Positions 17,592 to 26,490 of a stretch of DNA of 64,000 nt are shown here, piece after piece (position 1 is the stretch's first letter; each line of letters starts with the position of its first letter). The translations under genes and the position numbers were made by a program. Below the pieces are notes generated by a model. The model did not search any database, was not told the DNA's origin, and worked only from the letters and a program-made list of their open reading frames with translations. This stretch comes from Terriglobia bacterium (GTDB taxonomy: Bacteria > Acidobacteriota > Terriglobia > Bryobacterales > UBA6623): contig VXMF01000037.1 of assembly GCA_009841225.1 (NCBI GenBank), positions 1 through 64,000 on the forward strand, given 5' to 3'.

Positions 17592-18047
17592 TTGGCGCAC
17601 GAGCCGGAATCGCGGGAAACTCCCGGTCGTCATGTGCCACGACTGACGAAACGGGACTGGTCCAGGAGTACGCGACGAGCCTGGTGCAAGCGATCACCAC
17701 TCTGGCGCGCGGGCTCTGTTGGCCGGAGTTGCTGGCACAAGACCGGAGGCGAGTTAAGTCGCGAGCCGGAGCCAAGCGTCAAGGCTGTACTGGGGCATTG
17801 GCTCCTGGGCTATATACATCCGTACCCAGACGGGAACGGACGCATCGCCCGGTTCTTGATGAACGCTATGCTTGCGTCCGGTGGCTACCCTTGGACGGTG
17901 ATTCGGATTAGCGACCGAGAATCATACCTGACGGCGCTAGACAGCGCCAGTATTGATCAGGAGATCGGCCCATTCGCGCGATTCGTAGCCGAGCGCGTCC
18001 AGTGGTCGAGATCGTCACAGCTCGGCGTACACCGACATCGATCGTAG
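17592..18047 (+). pseudogene. Fic-family protein, N-terminally degraded remnant
   Basis: The last part of this frame is unmistakably the Fic core. HPYPDGNGR (from 17817) matches HPFx(D/E)GNGR, and FLMNAMLASGGYPWTVI and SASIDQEIGPFARFVAE match the C-terminal part of bacterial Fic proteins. The preceding 60 codons are arginine- and tryptophan-rich and do not resemble a Fic N-terminal domain. No upstream frame supplies the missing half (usual length 330-400 residues). Fic proteins transfer AMP or related groups to target proteins. With the N-terminal fold gone, the remnant is presumably inactive even though its catalytic histidine survives. No inhibitory partner is visible. Confidence 0.75.
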
Positions 18048-18228
18048 GTACGATTGAAGGCCTCCCGGCGGTCCTCTCTCCGGCGGCGCAATAGATCGAC
18101 TCTTCGCTCGCGTTATCGGATTGTGCCGGCGCACATCGCGGCCACTCCGAGCGTCCGCTGCGGAGTGCCCAATCCCCCCAGCACAGCGGCCTCGCCACGC
18201 GGTCGCAGCGCGATGCGAAAAGAGACCG

Positions 18229-18837
18229 CTAGCCGGGAGGGCGCAGATGACGGTCTAACTCGCCGGAGAGCTGCCGGATCGCCTGCTCGGCGGCGGAGCT
18301 GAGACCGGCCACTACGGAGCGCACTTCGCTAGTGGACACCTGCTCGCTCTTCTCGGCGGCGCCAACCCAAACCACGCGCGCGGTCGCAGATTCAACCAGC
18401 TCGAGCGAGATCTTGACGGTCGCTCGCACGCTGCCGCCGTGATCGACCTCCTCGAGCCGCAGCAACTCCCCGCGCAGCAGATAGTCCGCCGCAGTGCGGC
18501 CGTCGAAGTGGTCCAGGCGCGCGAACGTTCCCAATGCCCGGACCTGCTCGCGCAGGGCACGCGATACGCTTTCCTGCGGATCTTCGCCCCAGCGGTGGTA
18601 CTCGTAGTAGCCCACTTCCACCGGGGACTCGCGGTAGACGATGCGGCCCTGGCGAATCACGCCGCCCACCCGAATGGGCATCAGGACGGCAGTGTGTTCC
18701 AGCGGTGCAGCGGCCGGAACCGGGGCCGGCAGGTCGAGCACATAGTAGTTGGTGGGCGGCACGGCGCCGCCACATGCCAAGCACGCCACGGCGAGGCAGG
18801 CCAGCACCAACCGCCGCCGCTGGAGGGCGGGTTCCAT
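18229..18837 (-). CDS. PqiC-like ABC-type transport auxiliary lipoprotein
   Basis: 202 residues. A lipoprotein signal with several candidate cysteines (VLAC, LAC) is followed by NYYVLDLP and a PIRVGG-RQGRIVYR-YYEYHRWGEDP arrangement. This is typical of the PqiC/DUF330 family that assists MCE (Mla/Pqi-like) lipid transport between the two membranes. The usual MlaE, MlaF and MlaD partners are not next to it, so it is either split from its operon or acts alone. It is divergent from the small zinc-ribbon gene, with only 24 bases between the start codons. Confidence 0.78.
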   Translation of the reverse strand: MEPALQRRRLVLACLAVACLACGGAVPPTNYYVLDLPAPVPAAAPLEHTAVLMPIRVGGVIRQGRIVYRESPVEVGYYEYHRWGEDPQESVSRALREQVRALGTFARLDHFDGRTAADYLLRGELLRLEEVDHGGSVRATVKISLELVESATARVVWVGAAEKSEQVSTSEVRSVVAGLSSAAEQAIRQLSGELDRHLRPPG

Positions 18838-18861
18838 GCTAATCTGATCCAGGCCGTTATT

Positions 18862-19173
18862 ATGACGGATTTATCCCTTTCCTGTTATCGCTGCGGGCAC
18901 GCCCTGCGCTTGATGCCGCGCGAGAGGATCGAGCGCAACGCGACCTGCTCGTCGTGCGGCGTGGACCTGCATTCCTGCGTCCATTGCAGGTTCTTCGATC
19001 CGGGCCGCAACAACCAATGCTCGGAACCGCAGGCAGAGTGGGTCCGCGACAAGGAGCGCTCCAACTTCTGCGGCTATTTCGAGCCTCGTTCGTCGGTCAA
19101 CCTCACCGCCCGCGGCGGCCGGAACCCCGCTGCGGATGCGCGCGAGGCATTCCACAACTTGTTCAAGAAGTAG
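18862..19173 (+). CDS. Small zinc-ribbon protein of unknown function
   Basis: 103 residues with eight cysteines in a regular pattern: CYRCGH, then CSSCG, then SCVHCRFFD, then NQCSEP, and finally FCGYFE. Two or more zinc sites are likely. I have the impression that similar short CxxC proteins ending in FCGYFEP occur in several bacterial phyla, but I know of no function. A much longer in-frame ORF begins upstream, but it would overlap the divergent lipoprotein gene. The ATG used here fits the intergenic spacing. The C-terminal tail (AFHNLFKK) is short and basic. Confidence 0.7.
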   Translation: MTDLSLSCYRCGHALRLMPRERIERNATCSSCGVDLHSCVHCRFFDPGRNNQCSEPQAEWVRDKERSNFCGYFEPRSSVNLTARGGRNPAADAREAFHNLFKK

Positions 19174-19522
19174 TGTCGCTCACGTACCGGTCCTAGGCGG
19201 CCGTGGCCACACATGAGACGCAAGTGGTGTACAAGAGCTGCGCCTGCCGCGAGCGCGGGAAACGCCCAGAAGTTGGTGACGTTTAGGAGCGAAGCGGCGT
19301 GGTGTCAATACATCCGATCCGCCACACGGCTTGCGCTGTCCCGGCATCCCCGCTCGTGCCGATGGGAGCCACCACTGCCAGCGGGCAGCAAGCGTACAAG
19401 GGAGTCGGATCGCCGCTACCGGCGTCCTCCCCTGCAGGAACTCCAGCGCCGTGGCACCCCGGCAACGGGCGGAACTTCAGGTAGTCTTCCAAGGAGCCCG
19501 AAGAGGACCTGCGGCAAGGGAG
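19174..19522. other. Intergenic stretch without a recognisable gene
   Basis: I checked six frames by eye. Frames here are arginine-, serine- and proline-rich with no recognisable domain. No tRNA, repeat or clear terminator was seen. It separates the plus-strand zinc-ribbon gene from the end of the minus-strand creatininase-family gene. Confidence 0.6.
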
Positions 19523-20326
19523 CTAGCGGCCGTGGTAATCGGTCCGCTCGCCGCGTGGGCGGTTCTTGAACTCCCGGGCAAGCCGCACGAATGCGTCGAC
19601 CACGGCTTCGAAGATCGGACCGCCCTTTGCGGCGGAGGCGATCGTCGGATCCCCGTAGGTGCCGGTCTTGCTGAATCGCGTCCATTCATCCATCAGGTGC
19701 ACGGGCGACCCGTCCATTAGGTCCATCCAGATGAACTCGGACTCGGGCATCCCGATATCCTTGACCGCCTTTTCCATCTGCACCTTGTCCGAGGCCAGAT
19801 GGAGATAGACAGAAGTCTCGAGTTCCCCTGCGTGCGACATTCCGCCGCGCCCGGACTCCCGCTGCATGCGGATCTCCTCGCGGGCCAGGCTGGGCCAGAT
19901 GAACGTTCCGCAAAGCGCGTCGGTCTCCAGGATCGTGCGCCGCGCGACGAGATCCAGAATGGGCATGTTCGACCCGTGCCCGTCGGCGATCAGAATCCGC
20001 CGGAAGCCGTGGTGCGCAACGCTCTTGGTCACGTCCAAGACGAAGTGGAGGAGATGCTCCTGCTGGATATCAATCGTGCCGGTGAAGTCCATGTGGTGCG
20101 TCTCGAATCCGTACGGGATCAACGGCAGCAACAGGATGTCGCCATCCGCTCGTTTCGCCGCCTCCTCGCAAATGCTCCAAATGAGGAAGTTGTCCGTGTC
20201 GAGAGGCAAGTGGTGCCCGTGGTCCTCCACGGAACCGATCGGCAGCACGACGACAGGTTGGTCGCTGACCCTACCGCCGAGTTCCTGCCACGTGTGGTGG
20301 TGGTAGAGATACGAGATCTTGGGCAT
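19523..20326 (-). CDS. Creatininase-family amidohydrolase
   Basis: 267 residues, the family's normal size. Metal-site motifs are intact: GSVEDHGHHLPLDTD near residue 31, DGHGSN near residue 115, and SHAGELETS in the middle. Members hydrolyse creatinine, mycofactocin precursor peptides, or triamino-pyrimidinone intermediates of F420 or riboflavin metabolism, and many are of unknown substrate. None of those pathways is represented nearby. The gene starts five bases after the end of an MFS transporter gene on the same strand. The transporter may bring in the substrate, probably a small carboxylate or cyclic amide (inference). Confidence 0.85.
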   Translation of the reverse strand: MPKISYLYHHHTWQELGGRVSDQPVVVLPIGSVEDHGHHLPLDTDNFLIWSICEEAAKRADGDILLLPLIPYGFETHHMDFTGTIDIQQEHLLHFVLDVTKSVAHHGFRRILIADGHGSNMPILDLVARRTILETDALCGTFIWPSLAREEIRMQRESGRGGMSHAGELETSVYLHLASDKVQMEKAVKDIGMPESEFIWMDLMDGSPVHLMDEWTRFSKTGTYGDPTIASAAKGGPIFEAVVDAFVRLAREFKNRPRGERTDYHGR

Positions 20327-20330
20327 CGAT

Positions 20331-21581
20331 TCAGTCCTGGACGCGCCGCTCCGGATCGATCAAGAACCACAGCAACGCACCCATACCATACACAACGGTC
20401 GCGGCCCAGAACATTGACTCGAACGAGCCGAACTGCGCAGCGAGCCACGCGGCGGAAATCGGCGAGATGACCGCGGACGCGCTCGATGCCGTGTTCATGA
20501 ATCCGGTTGCCGTCCCGCCATAGCGGTGGCCGACATCCACGCAAACCGCCCACGCCACGGGCAGCGTGAGGTCCTGCGCTCCTTGCGCGAAGGCCATCCA
20601 CAACACCGCTGCCAAAGGCTCTCCGGCGACCGCCGCCATGGCAAAGCCCACTGCGGCCAAGGCGAACCCCCCGATCCCGACCGCCCTGCGCCCCCAACGC
20701 AGGCCCGCCCGCCGGACCAGCCAGTCGGAGAAGGTGCCGCCAGACACGCAGGCAACCGCGCCCACCAGCAACGGGATCGCGGAGTAGAGGCCGGAGCGCT
20801 CCAAAGTCAAGCCGTGCTCATCCATGAGGTACGTCGGGAGCCAGGTGACGAAGAAATAGAACCCGTATGCGGAGCAGAAGTACATGCCGAACAGGGCCCA
20901 GAGGTTGCCGTCGGCGAGCATGCGCCGCCAAGGGACCGCCGAAGCCTCGGCCGGCGGAATGCCCTCCGAGCGGATGTAGGCCAGTTCAGACTCCCCGACG
21001 TCGGGGTGATCGGCCGGATCGTCCGTGTACCAGCGCCAAAAGAGCCCACACCAGAACAACCCGATCGTCCCGAGCACCGCAAAGGTGGGACGCCATCCGA
21101 TCAGGGCAATAAGAAGCGCCGCGACGGGAGGAGCCGCAGACCCGCCCAAGCGGGCTCCCATCCACATCAGACCGGTGGTTCCGCCTCGCTCGCGGGCTGG
21201 GAACCACCGGGCGAGGGCCCGCGTCAGGGTCGGAAACGCCCCGGCCTGTGCGGCTCCGAACAAGAAGCGAATTCCGGCCAGCGTTGCGAATCCGCGCACT
21301 GCCCCGGTCAGGATCGTGAGCAGCGACCATGCGGCAACGATCGGGGCCATCAGCTGCTTTTGGCCAAAGCGGTCGCCGATCCATCCAGTCGGAATCTCGA
21401 ACAGACCGTAGGCTAGGGCGAATGCGCTGAAGACATAGCCCATGCGGACGCTGCTCAGTCCAAGGTCCTCGACCATGAACGGCGCGGCAACGGAAATGCA
21501 GACGCGGTCGAGATAGGTGACGAAGGCCACCGTGACCGCGAATACCAGAGTGAGGCGGCGGGCGTTGGTGTCAGTCCTCAC
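20331..21581 (-). CDS. MFS transporter, anion:cation symporter (ACS) type
   Basis: 416 residues with twelve predicted helices. The opening TYLDRVCISVAAPFM and the loop GWIGDRFGQK are typical of the ACS family, which carries hexuronates, glucarate, tartrate and similar organic anions. The start is GTG. A minus-strand TAGAAT lies twelve bases upstream, implying a leader of only about six bases. It probably forms a two-gene operon with the creatininase-family hydrolase. Confidence 0.85.
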   Translation of the reverse strand: MRTDTNARRLTLVFAVTVAFVTYLDRVCISVAAPFMVEDLGLSSVRMGYVFSAFALAYGLFEIPTGWIGDRFGQKQLMAPIVAAWSLLTILTGAVRGFATLAGIRFLFGAAQAGAFPTLTRALARWFPARERGGTTGLMWMGARLGGSAAPPVAALLIALIGWRPTFAVLGTIGLFWCGLFWRWYTDDPADHPDVGESELAYIRSEGIPPAEASAVPWRRMLADGNLWALFGMYFCSAYGFYFFVTWLPTYLMDEHGLTLERSGLYSAIPLLVGAVACVSGGTFSDWLVRRAGLRWGRRAVGIGGFALAAVGFAMAAVAGEPLAAVLWMAFAQGAQDLTLPVAWAVCVDVGHRYGGTATGFMNTASSASAVISPISAAWLAAQFGSFESMFWAATVVYGMGALLWFLIDPERRVQD

Positions 21582-21593
21582 GGAGGCTGATGG

Positions 21594-21599
21594 ATTCTA
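21594..21599 (-). promoter_or_regulatory. -10-like TAGAAT for the MFS-creatininase operon
   Basis: The minus strand reads TAGAAT, ending twelve bases before the GTG start. A start site about seven bases on would give a six-base leader. No good -35 is visible. Confidence 0.35.
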
Positions 21600-22173
21600 T
21601 CACTGCCATTTCAGCCGGGACCCGCTCGGCTCAACAGGGCTTGCTATTCCAGTCGCTCTACGCTGACGCAGGAGGCCCCGTGCGTTCGGCCGCCCGGTTC
21701 GGTGAGCCACGTCTGGAGTTCCACCGGACCGGCCAAGAGCTCGACCTCGAACGCAACCTCGGTGACCAGATTCGGCTCCCGAATCACCAGTTCACGGACA
21801 TTCGGTCAGATCGCTGTACGCCGTGCCAGAGACCGCTTGGTCCGCTCATCGCGCGGCACCGAACAGAATCGTGGAGTAACGTAAGTGTCGTGGAGGCAGA
21901 GCAGACAGCTCCCGAGGCGTGGAGGTGCGATTCTGCATTCGGGACTGTGGAATTTGCCGACCTTCGCAAGCGCCGCGAGCGCACCGCAAGAAGCTGGTCG
22001 TGGCGATCAACGCGGCGATTGCTAAGTTAGTGGCGGCGACCCAGCAAGCATTTGAACAGGCCCGACCCCGCGATGAATCCGGAAAGCTACATTAGCAACT
22101 TATCGTGAAGAGGAAGAATCACGAGCGAAGAGCACTAAGGAATAGAGCCTAATCCCGTTTGAGGACTCCCCCA
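21600..22173. other. Gene-poor stretch, possibly decayed coding DNA
   Basis: About 570 bases without an assignable gene. An open frame at 21590-22030 gives an unrecognised 146-residue translation. Near 21975-22090 another frame reads AHRKKLVVAINAAIAKLVAA and continues with codons typical of the genome. This could be the tail of a degraded gene, but I cannot name it. The upstream region of speA lies at the right end. Confidence 0.4.
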
Positions 22174-24108
22174 ATGCCCCTAGCAGAGCAGCCCTCCGTC
22201 GATGCCACCGCCGAACCCTCGGCCATCGAGCGTGTCTCGCGGATCTATGGCTTGGACAACTGGGGGTTCGGCTACTTCGGCGTGAACGAGTCCGGCCATC
22301 TCAGCGTTACACCGCACAAGATTCCCGGCCTCGCTGTAGATGTCTACGAGGCTGTGCGGGACCAAGTGCGCAATCAGCTCTCGCCGCCCTTCCTGCTGCG
22401 CTTCCCGCAGATCTTGGACGAGAGGCTGGCATCGCTGCACCAAGCCTTCGCCACAGCCATCGCAGAGTTCGAGTACGGGGGGCGCCACATCGGCGCGTAC
22501 CCGGTCAAGGTCAACCAGCGACCTGAAGTGCTGCACCGCTTGGTGAAATCGGGCCAGCGCTACGACTACGGCCTCGAAGTCGGCAGCAAAGCGGAGTTGA
22601 TCGCTGCCCTGTCCATGCCGCTGGCGGACGGGTCTCTGATCACTTGCAACGGTCTCAAAGACGACCTGTACCTGCGCTTGGCGATGGCCGCGGCCAAGCT
22701 CGGACGCAGGGCCGTGATTGTCGTGGAAGACATTCAGGACTTGCGCATGACGCTCAAGCTAGCCGGCGCCCAAGGCCTGCTGCCGCCGATCGGACTGCGC
22801 GTCAAGCTCGGGGCGCGGGGCAGCGGCAAGTGGGAGGACTCGTGCGGCGAGTTCGCCAAGTTTGGCATGAGCACGATAGCCCTGGTGCGCGCCTTGGACC
22901 TGATCAAGGAATGGGGCGCAGCGAGCCAGCTCACGATGCTGCACTTCCACATCGGCTCTCAGGTCAACGACATCCGCCGGGCCAAGCAGGCGTTCAAGGA
23001 AGCCGCACGCGTCTATGCCAAGGCGCGCAAGGCGGGCTTCGACATCGCCTACCTGAACGTGGGGGGCGGCCTCGGCGTCGATTACGACGGCTCCCGCACG
23101 GCCAGCGAGTTCTCGATGAACTACTCGGTGCAGGAATTCGCCAACGACATCGTCTACACGCTGGGAGAGGTTTGCGCCAGCGAGGAAGTGTCCGCTCCCA
23201 CCATTGTTACCGAGCACGGGCGGGCGATGGTGGCCTACCACTCGATGCTGGTCACTGACGTGCGCAAGGTGGTCGCACCGGGCCTGGTAGCCGACGATGA
23301 CTTCAGCGAGGTCGAATCGGACGCCCAACCGGTGCTGGAACTGGTCGACATCGCCGATGGCATCAACGCCAAGAACTTTCGCGAGCGCTATCACGACGCC
23401 GTGCAACAGCGCGGCGACATGAACTCACTGTTCGAGCTCGGCTATCTGGGCCTGCGCGACAAGGCCAAGGGAGAGGCTCTGTTCTGGAGGATCTGCCGCC
23501 GGGTCGCGAGCCTGTCGCGCCAGATGAAGCACCGCCCCAAGGAACTGCAGGATCTCGATCAGATGCTGGCGTCGAGATTCGTTTGCAACTTCTCGATGTT
23601 CCAGTCGATACCGGATTTTTGGGCGTTCGACCAACTGTTCCCAATCGTCCCCATACATCGCTTGAACGAGATCCCGACCGAGCGTGGCGTGCTGTGCGAT
23701 ATCACGTGCGACTCCGACGGCACCGTCGACCGCTTCGTCGATACCAAGCACTTCAAGGAATCGCTCGAGTTGCACGCCCCGCGGCCTGACGAGCCGTACT
23801 ATCTGGGCATCCTGCTATTGGGTGCCTACCAGGAAACGCTGGGGGACATTCACAACCTGTTCGGAACGGTCACGGAACTGAACGTAGCGGTCGAGACGGA
23901 CGGGCGACGCGTTGTCAGCCAGCCGATCCGGGGCGACAACGTGCGGGACGTGCTCAGCGATTTCGGCTACCAGCCCGAGGCCTTGCGCGAAGCGCTGGCG
24001 CGCCGGCTGGCCGAGCGCAAGCAAGCAGGGCTGATCGGCGACGAGGAAGAGCACGAGGTGCTAGCCACTTCGTCAAGGGTCTTGGACGACTATACTTACC
24101 TGGTCTAA
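22174..24108 (+). CDS. speA: Biosynthetic arginine decarboxylase
   Basis: 644 residues, the size of SpeA. This PLP fold-III enzyme converts arginine to agmatine, the first step of one putrescine route. The N-terminal barrel holds the PLP lysine in GAYPVKVNQ (about Lys112). LHFHIGSQ and LNVGGGLGVDYDGS are the expected cofactor and phosphate-binding motifs, and VTEHGRA and CNFSMFQSIPDFW are also characteristic. GAGGA eight bases before this ATG fixes the start; a TTG five codons upstream overlaps that site. Agmatine-processing genes are not adjacent. Confidence 0.95.
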   Translation: MPLAEQPSVDATAEPSAIERVSRIYGLDNWGFGYFGVNESGHLSVTPHKIPGLAVDVYEAVRDQVRNQLSPPFLLRFPQILDERLASLHQAFATAIAEFEYGGRHIGAYPVKVNQRPEVLHRLVKSGQRYDYGLEVGSKAELIAALSMPLADGSLITCNGLKDDLYLRLAMAAAKLGRRAVIVVEDIQDLRMTLKLAGAQGLLPPIGLRVKLGARGSGKWEDSCGEFAKFGMSTIALVRALDLIKEWGAASQLTMLHFHIGSQVNDIRRAKQAFKEAARVYAKARKAGFDIAYLNVGGGLGVDYDGSRTASEFSMNYSVQEFANDIVYTLGEVCASEEVSAPTIVTEHGRAMVAYHSMLVTDVRKVVAPGLVADDDFSEVESDAQPVLELVDIADGINAKNFRERYHDAVQQRGDMNSLFELGYLGLRDKAKGEALFWRICRRVASLSRQMKHRPKELQDLDQMLASRFVCNFSMFQSIPDFWAFDQLFPIVPIHRLNEIPTERGVLCDITCDSDGTVDRFVDTKHFKESLELHAPRPDEPYYLGILLLGAYQETLGDIHNLFGTVTELNVAVETDGRRVVSQPIRGDNVRDVLSDFGYQPEALREALARRLAERKQAGLIGDEEEHEVLATSSRVLDDYTYLV

Positions 24109-24129
24109 GGCCACTCCGTTCGCTCTCCG

Positions 24130-25659
24130 ATGTCGTACCCGACGCCTGCCCGAGCCTCCACGATCGCTGGACTATTGGCGGGACAAGACGGATCGCTGCC
24201 AGCGCTGCACAGCGAGTCTGGCGCGCGGATGTCCTACGGGGAACTGCGCCGCCAAGCCGAGCAAACCGCCGCTGCGCTCAGCGCCAGCGGCATAGGCCGG
24301 GGCGACCCCGTCGCGATGGTCCTTGAGAACGGACCGCACATGGCGGCGGCATTCGTGGCGGTGGCGGCCGCAGCTGCCGCAGCTCCGCTCCACCCGGGGC
24401 TGCGCGAGCGAGAGTTCAGGGACAGCTTGGAGAGCCTGCGGGCGCGGGCCTTGATCGTGGCCGCAGGTAGCGACACTCCGGCGACCGCGGTGGCGCAACA
24501 ACTGTCCATTCCGATCCTGCAATTGGATGCGACCAATCCCGCTGGCGGCTTCAGGCTCGTGGGCGGCCCAGCTTCGGGCGGCAGTCCGCCAGACCCGGCG
24601 AGGCCGGAAGATACCGCGCTGCTGCTGCATACCTCCGGCACGACTGCCAAGCCGAAGCTGGTGCCGCTTGCGCAGGGAAATCTGGCTGCATCGGCGGCCA
24701 ATATCGCATCGACCTTGCGCCTCGGGCCCGAAGACACGTGCCTGAACATCATGCCGCTGTTTCATATCCACGGCTTGATCGGAGCGCTGCTGTCGTCGCT
24801 TTGCGCCGGCGCCTCGGTGGCGGCCACACCCGGCTTTGCGCCGATGCGCTTCTTCAAGTGGCTGGACGAATTGCAGCCCACTTGGTACAGCGCAGTGCCA
24901 ACCATGCACCAGGCGATCTTGCAGCGCTCGGCAAGGAACCCGTCCAGCCTCACCCGGAGCCAGCTGCGACTGATCCGCTCGTCGTCAGCCGCCCTGCCGC
25001 CGTCTGTCCTCACGGCCTTGGAGGAAGCCTTTGGCTGTCCGGTGGTCGAATCGTACGGCATGACAGAGGCATCGCACCAAATGGCGAGCAATCCCCTGCC
25101 CCCTGCCGCGCGCAAGGCCGGCACGGTCGGGCTGGCGGCCGGGCCGGAGATGGCGATCATGGACGGCGCGGGCAGCCTGCTGCCCGTCGGCGCCACCGGC
25201 GAAGTCGTGATTCGGGGCGCGAACGTGATGGCTGGTTACGTAGACAATCCGCAGGCCAATGCCAGCGCTTTCCACGGGCAGTGGTTCCGCACGGGGGATC
25301 AAGGACTTTGCGACAGCGAGGGCTACTTCACGATCACGGGCAGGCTCAAAGAACTCATCAACCGGGGGGGCGAGAAGATCTCCCCGCGCGAGATCGACGA
25401 GGCACTCCTGGAACATCCCGCCGTCGCGCAAGCCGTGGCCTTCGCGGTACCCCACGCGAAGCTTGGCGAGGAAGTCGCAGCCGCCGTGGTGCTCGAAGAG
25501 GGCTCCGATCTGACGCAACGGGCACTCGGCCTGTTCGTCGCCGAGCGGCTGGCTTCACACAAGGTGCCCCGAATGGTGCGCTTTGTCGAGGCCATCCCCA
25601 AGGGTCCAAGCGGCAAGCTGAAGCGCGTGGGCCTGGCCAAGGACCTCGGCCTCGGCTAG
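24130..25659 (+). CDS. Acyl-CoA synthetase, oxalate-CoA ligase (Pcs60/AAE3)-like
   Basis: 509 residues of the ANL superfamily. The phosphate loop is LLLHTSGTTAKPK, the A8 hinge is TGRLKELINRGGEKISP, and the catalytic lysine lies in GPSGKLKR near the C-terminus. The stretch MPLFHIHG and the signature YGMTEASHQMASNPLPP closely resemble Pcs60 and plant AAE3, which activate oxalate to oxalyl-CoA. If so, an oxalyl-CoA decarboxylase would be expected elsewhere. Medium-chain or other acid specificity is not excluded. It follows speA by 21 bases and may be co-transcribed, though no metabolic link is evident. Confidence 0.8.
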   Translation: MSYPTPARASTIAGLLAGQDGSLPALHSESGARMSYGELRRQAEQTAAALSASGIGRGDPVAMVLENGPHMAAAFVAVAAAAAAAPLHPGLREREFRDSLESLRARALIVAAGSDTPATAVAQQLSIPILQLDATNPAGGFRLVGGPASGGSPPDPARPEDTALLLHTSGTTAKPKLVPLAQGNLAASAANIASTLRLGPEDTCLNIMPLFHIHGLIGALLSSLCAGASVAATPGFAPMRFFKWLDELQPTWYSAVPTMHQAILQRSARNPSSLTRSQLRLIRSSSAALPPSVLTALEEAFGCPVVESYGMTEASHQMASNPLPPAARKAGTVGLAAGPEMAIMDGAGSLLPVGATGEVVIRGANVMAGYVDNPQANASAFHGQWFRTGDQGLCDSEGYFTITGRLKELINRGGEKISPREIDEALLEHPAVAQAVAFAVPHAKLGEEVAAAVVLEEGSDLTQRALGLFVAERLASHKVPRMVRFVEAIPKGPSGKLKRVGLAKDLGLG

Positions 25660-25692
25660 CTCGGCTCGTGGGCTAGGCCTGTCAAGGTGGCC

Positions 25693-26412
25693 TCAACCGG
25701 CGAAGACATCTGCGATCGTCCTCTGAATCGACTCCGCGGCCGCGCGAGGGTCAGCGGCATTCCGGATCGGCCGACCGACCACGATGTGATCGGCTCCGTT
25801 CAAGAACGCCTGGCGCACATCGACAGTGCGTTTTTGGTCGTCTACGGGCCGGTTCTCCACGGGCCGAATGCCGGGAGTGACGACCAACAGGCGGCTATCC
25901 ACGTGCTGGCGTAGCGCCGACGCTTCCAAGCCCGACGATATTACCCCGTCACAGCCGATCTCAAACGCACGCCGCGCCCGCGAGAGGACAAGTTCCCGAG
26001 GGTCGCAGGCGAAGCCGAGATCGTCCAAGTCGCCCCGGTCCAGGCTCGTCAGCGCCGTCACAGCCAAGATCTTGACATCGCCGCGATTGGAACAGGCCGC
26101 AGCCAGCATCGCATCGTTGCCGTGGACCGTGCAAAACGTCACGCCCCGGCCGCCAAGGCGATGGACGGCTCGCCCGACGGTTTCAGGCACGTCGAAGAAC
26201 TTCAGGTCCACGAACACCTTCTTGCCCAGGGACCTGAGCCGGTCGACGAGCTGGAAATAGCCGCCGTCCATGAACAGTTCCAGCCCCAGCTTGTAGAAGC
26301 AGACCGAGTCTCCGAGTCGATCCGCCAAAGCTAGTGCCGACGACGTGTCAGGCACGTCCATGGCGAAGATGAGCCGTTCGCGCAACGGGACCGCATTCCG
26401 AGAGAGGGGCAT
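25693..26412 (-). CDS. pyrF: Orotidine-5'-phosphate decarboxylase
   Basis: 239 residues. The catalytic Asp-x-Lys-x-x-x-Asp array is present as VDLKFFDVPETV (Asp69, Lys71, Asp74), and the phosphate-binding end reads VVTPGIRP and IVVGRPI. The enzyme makes UMP in the last step of pyrimidine synthesis. It is the type I pyrF of about 230-240 residues. No other pyr genes are next to it; a serine hydrolase lies upstream on the same strand. Confidence 0.95.
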   Translation of the reverse strand: MPLSRNAVPLRERLIFAMDVPDTSSALALADRLGDSVCFYKLGLELFMDGGYFQLVDRLRSLGKKVFVDLKFFDVPETVGRAVHRLGGRGVTFCTVHGNDAMLAAACSNRGDVKILAVTALTSLDRGDLDDLGFACDPRELVLSRARRAFEIGCDGVISSGLEASALRQHVDSRLLVVTPGIRPVENRPVDDQKRTVDVRQAFLNGADHIVVGRPIRNAADPRAAAESIQRTIADVFAG

Positions 26413-26490
26413 CTCCGTCTAGGCTAGCGCGGAGCCAGCGGGTCGGCCGGGAGCGAAACGGCTGGCGAGCGCCGGGTCCTGACCGGGCGC

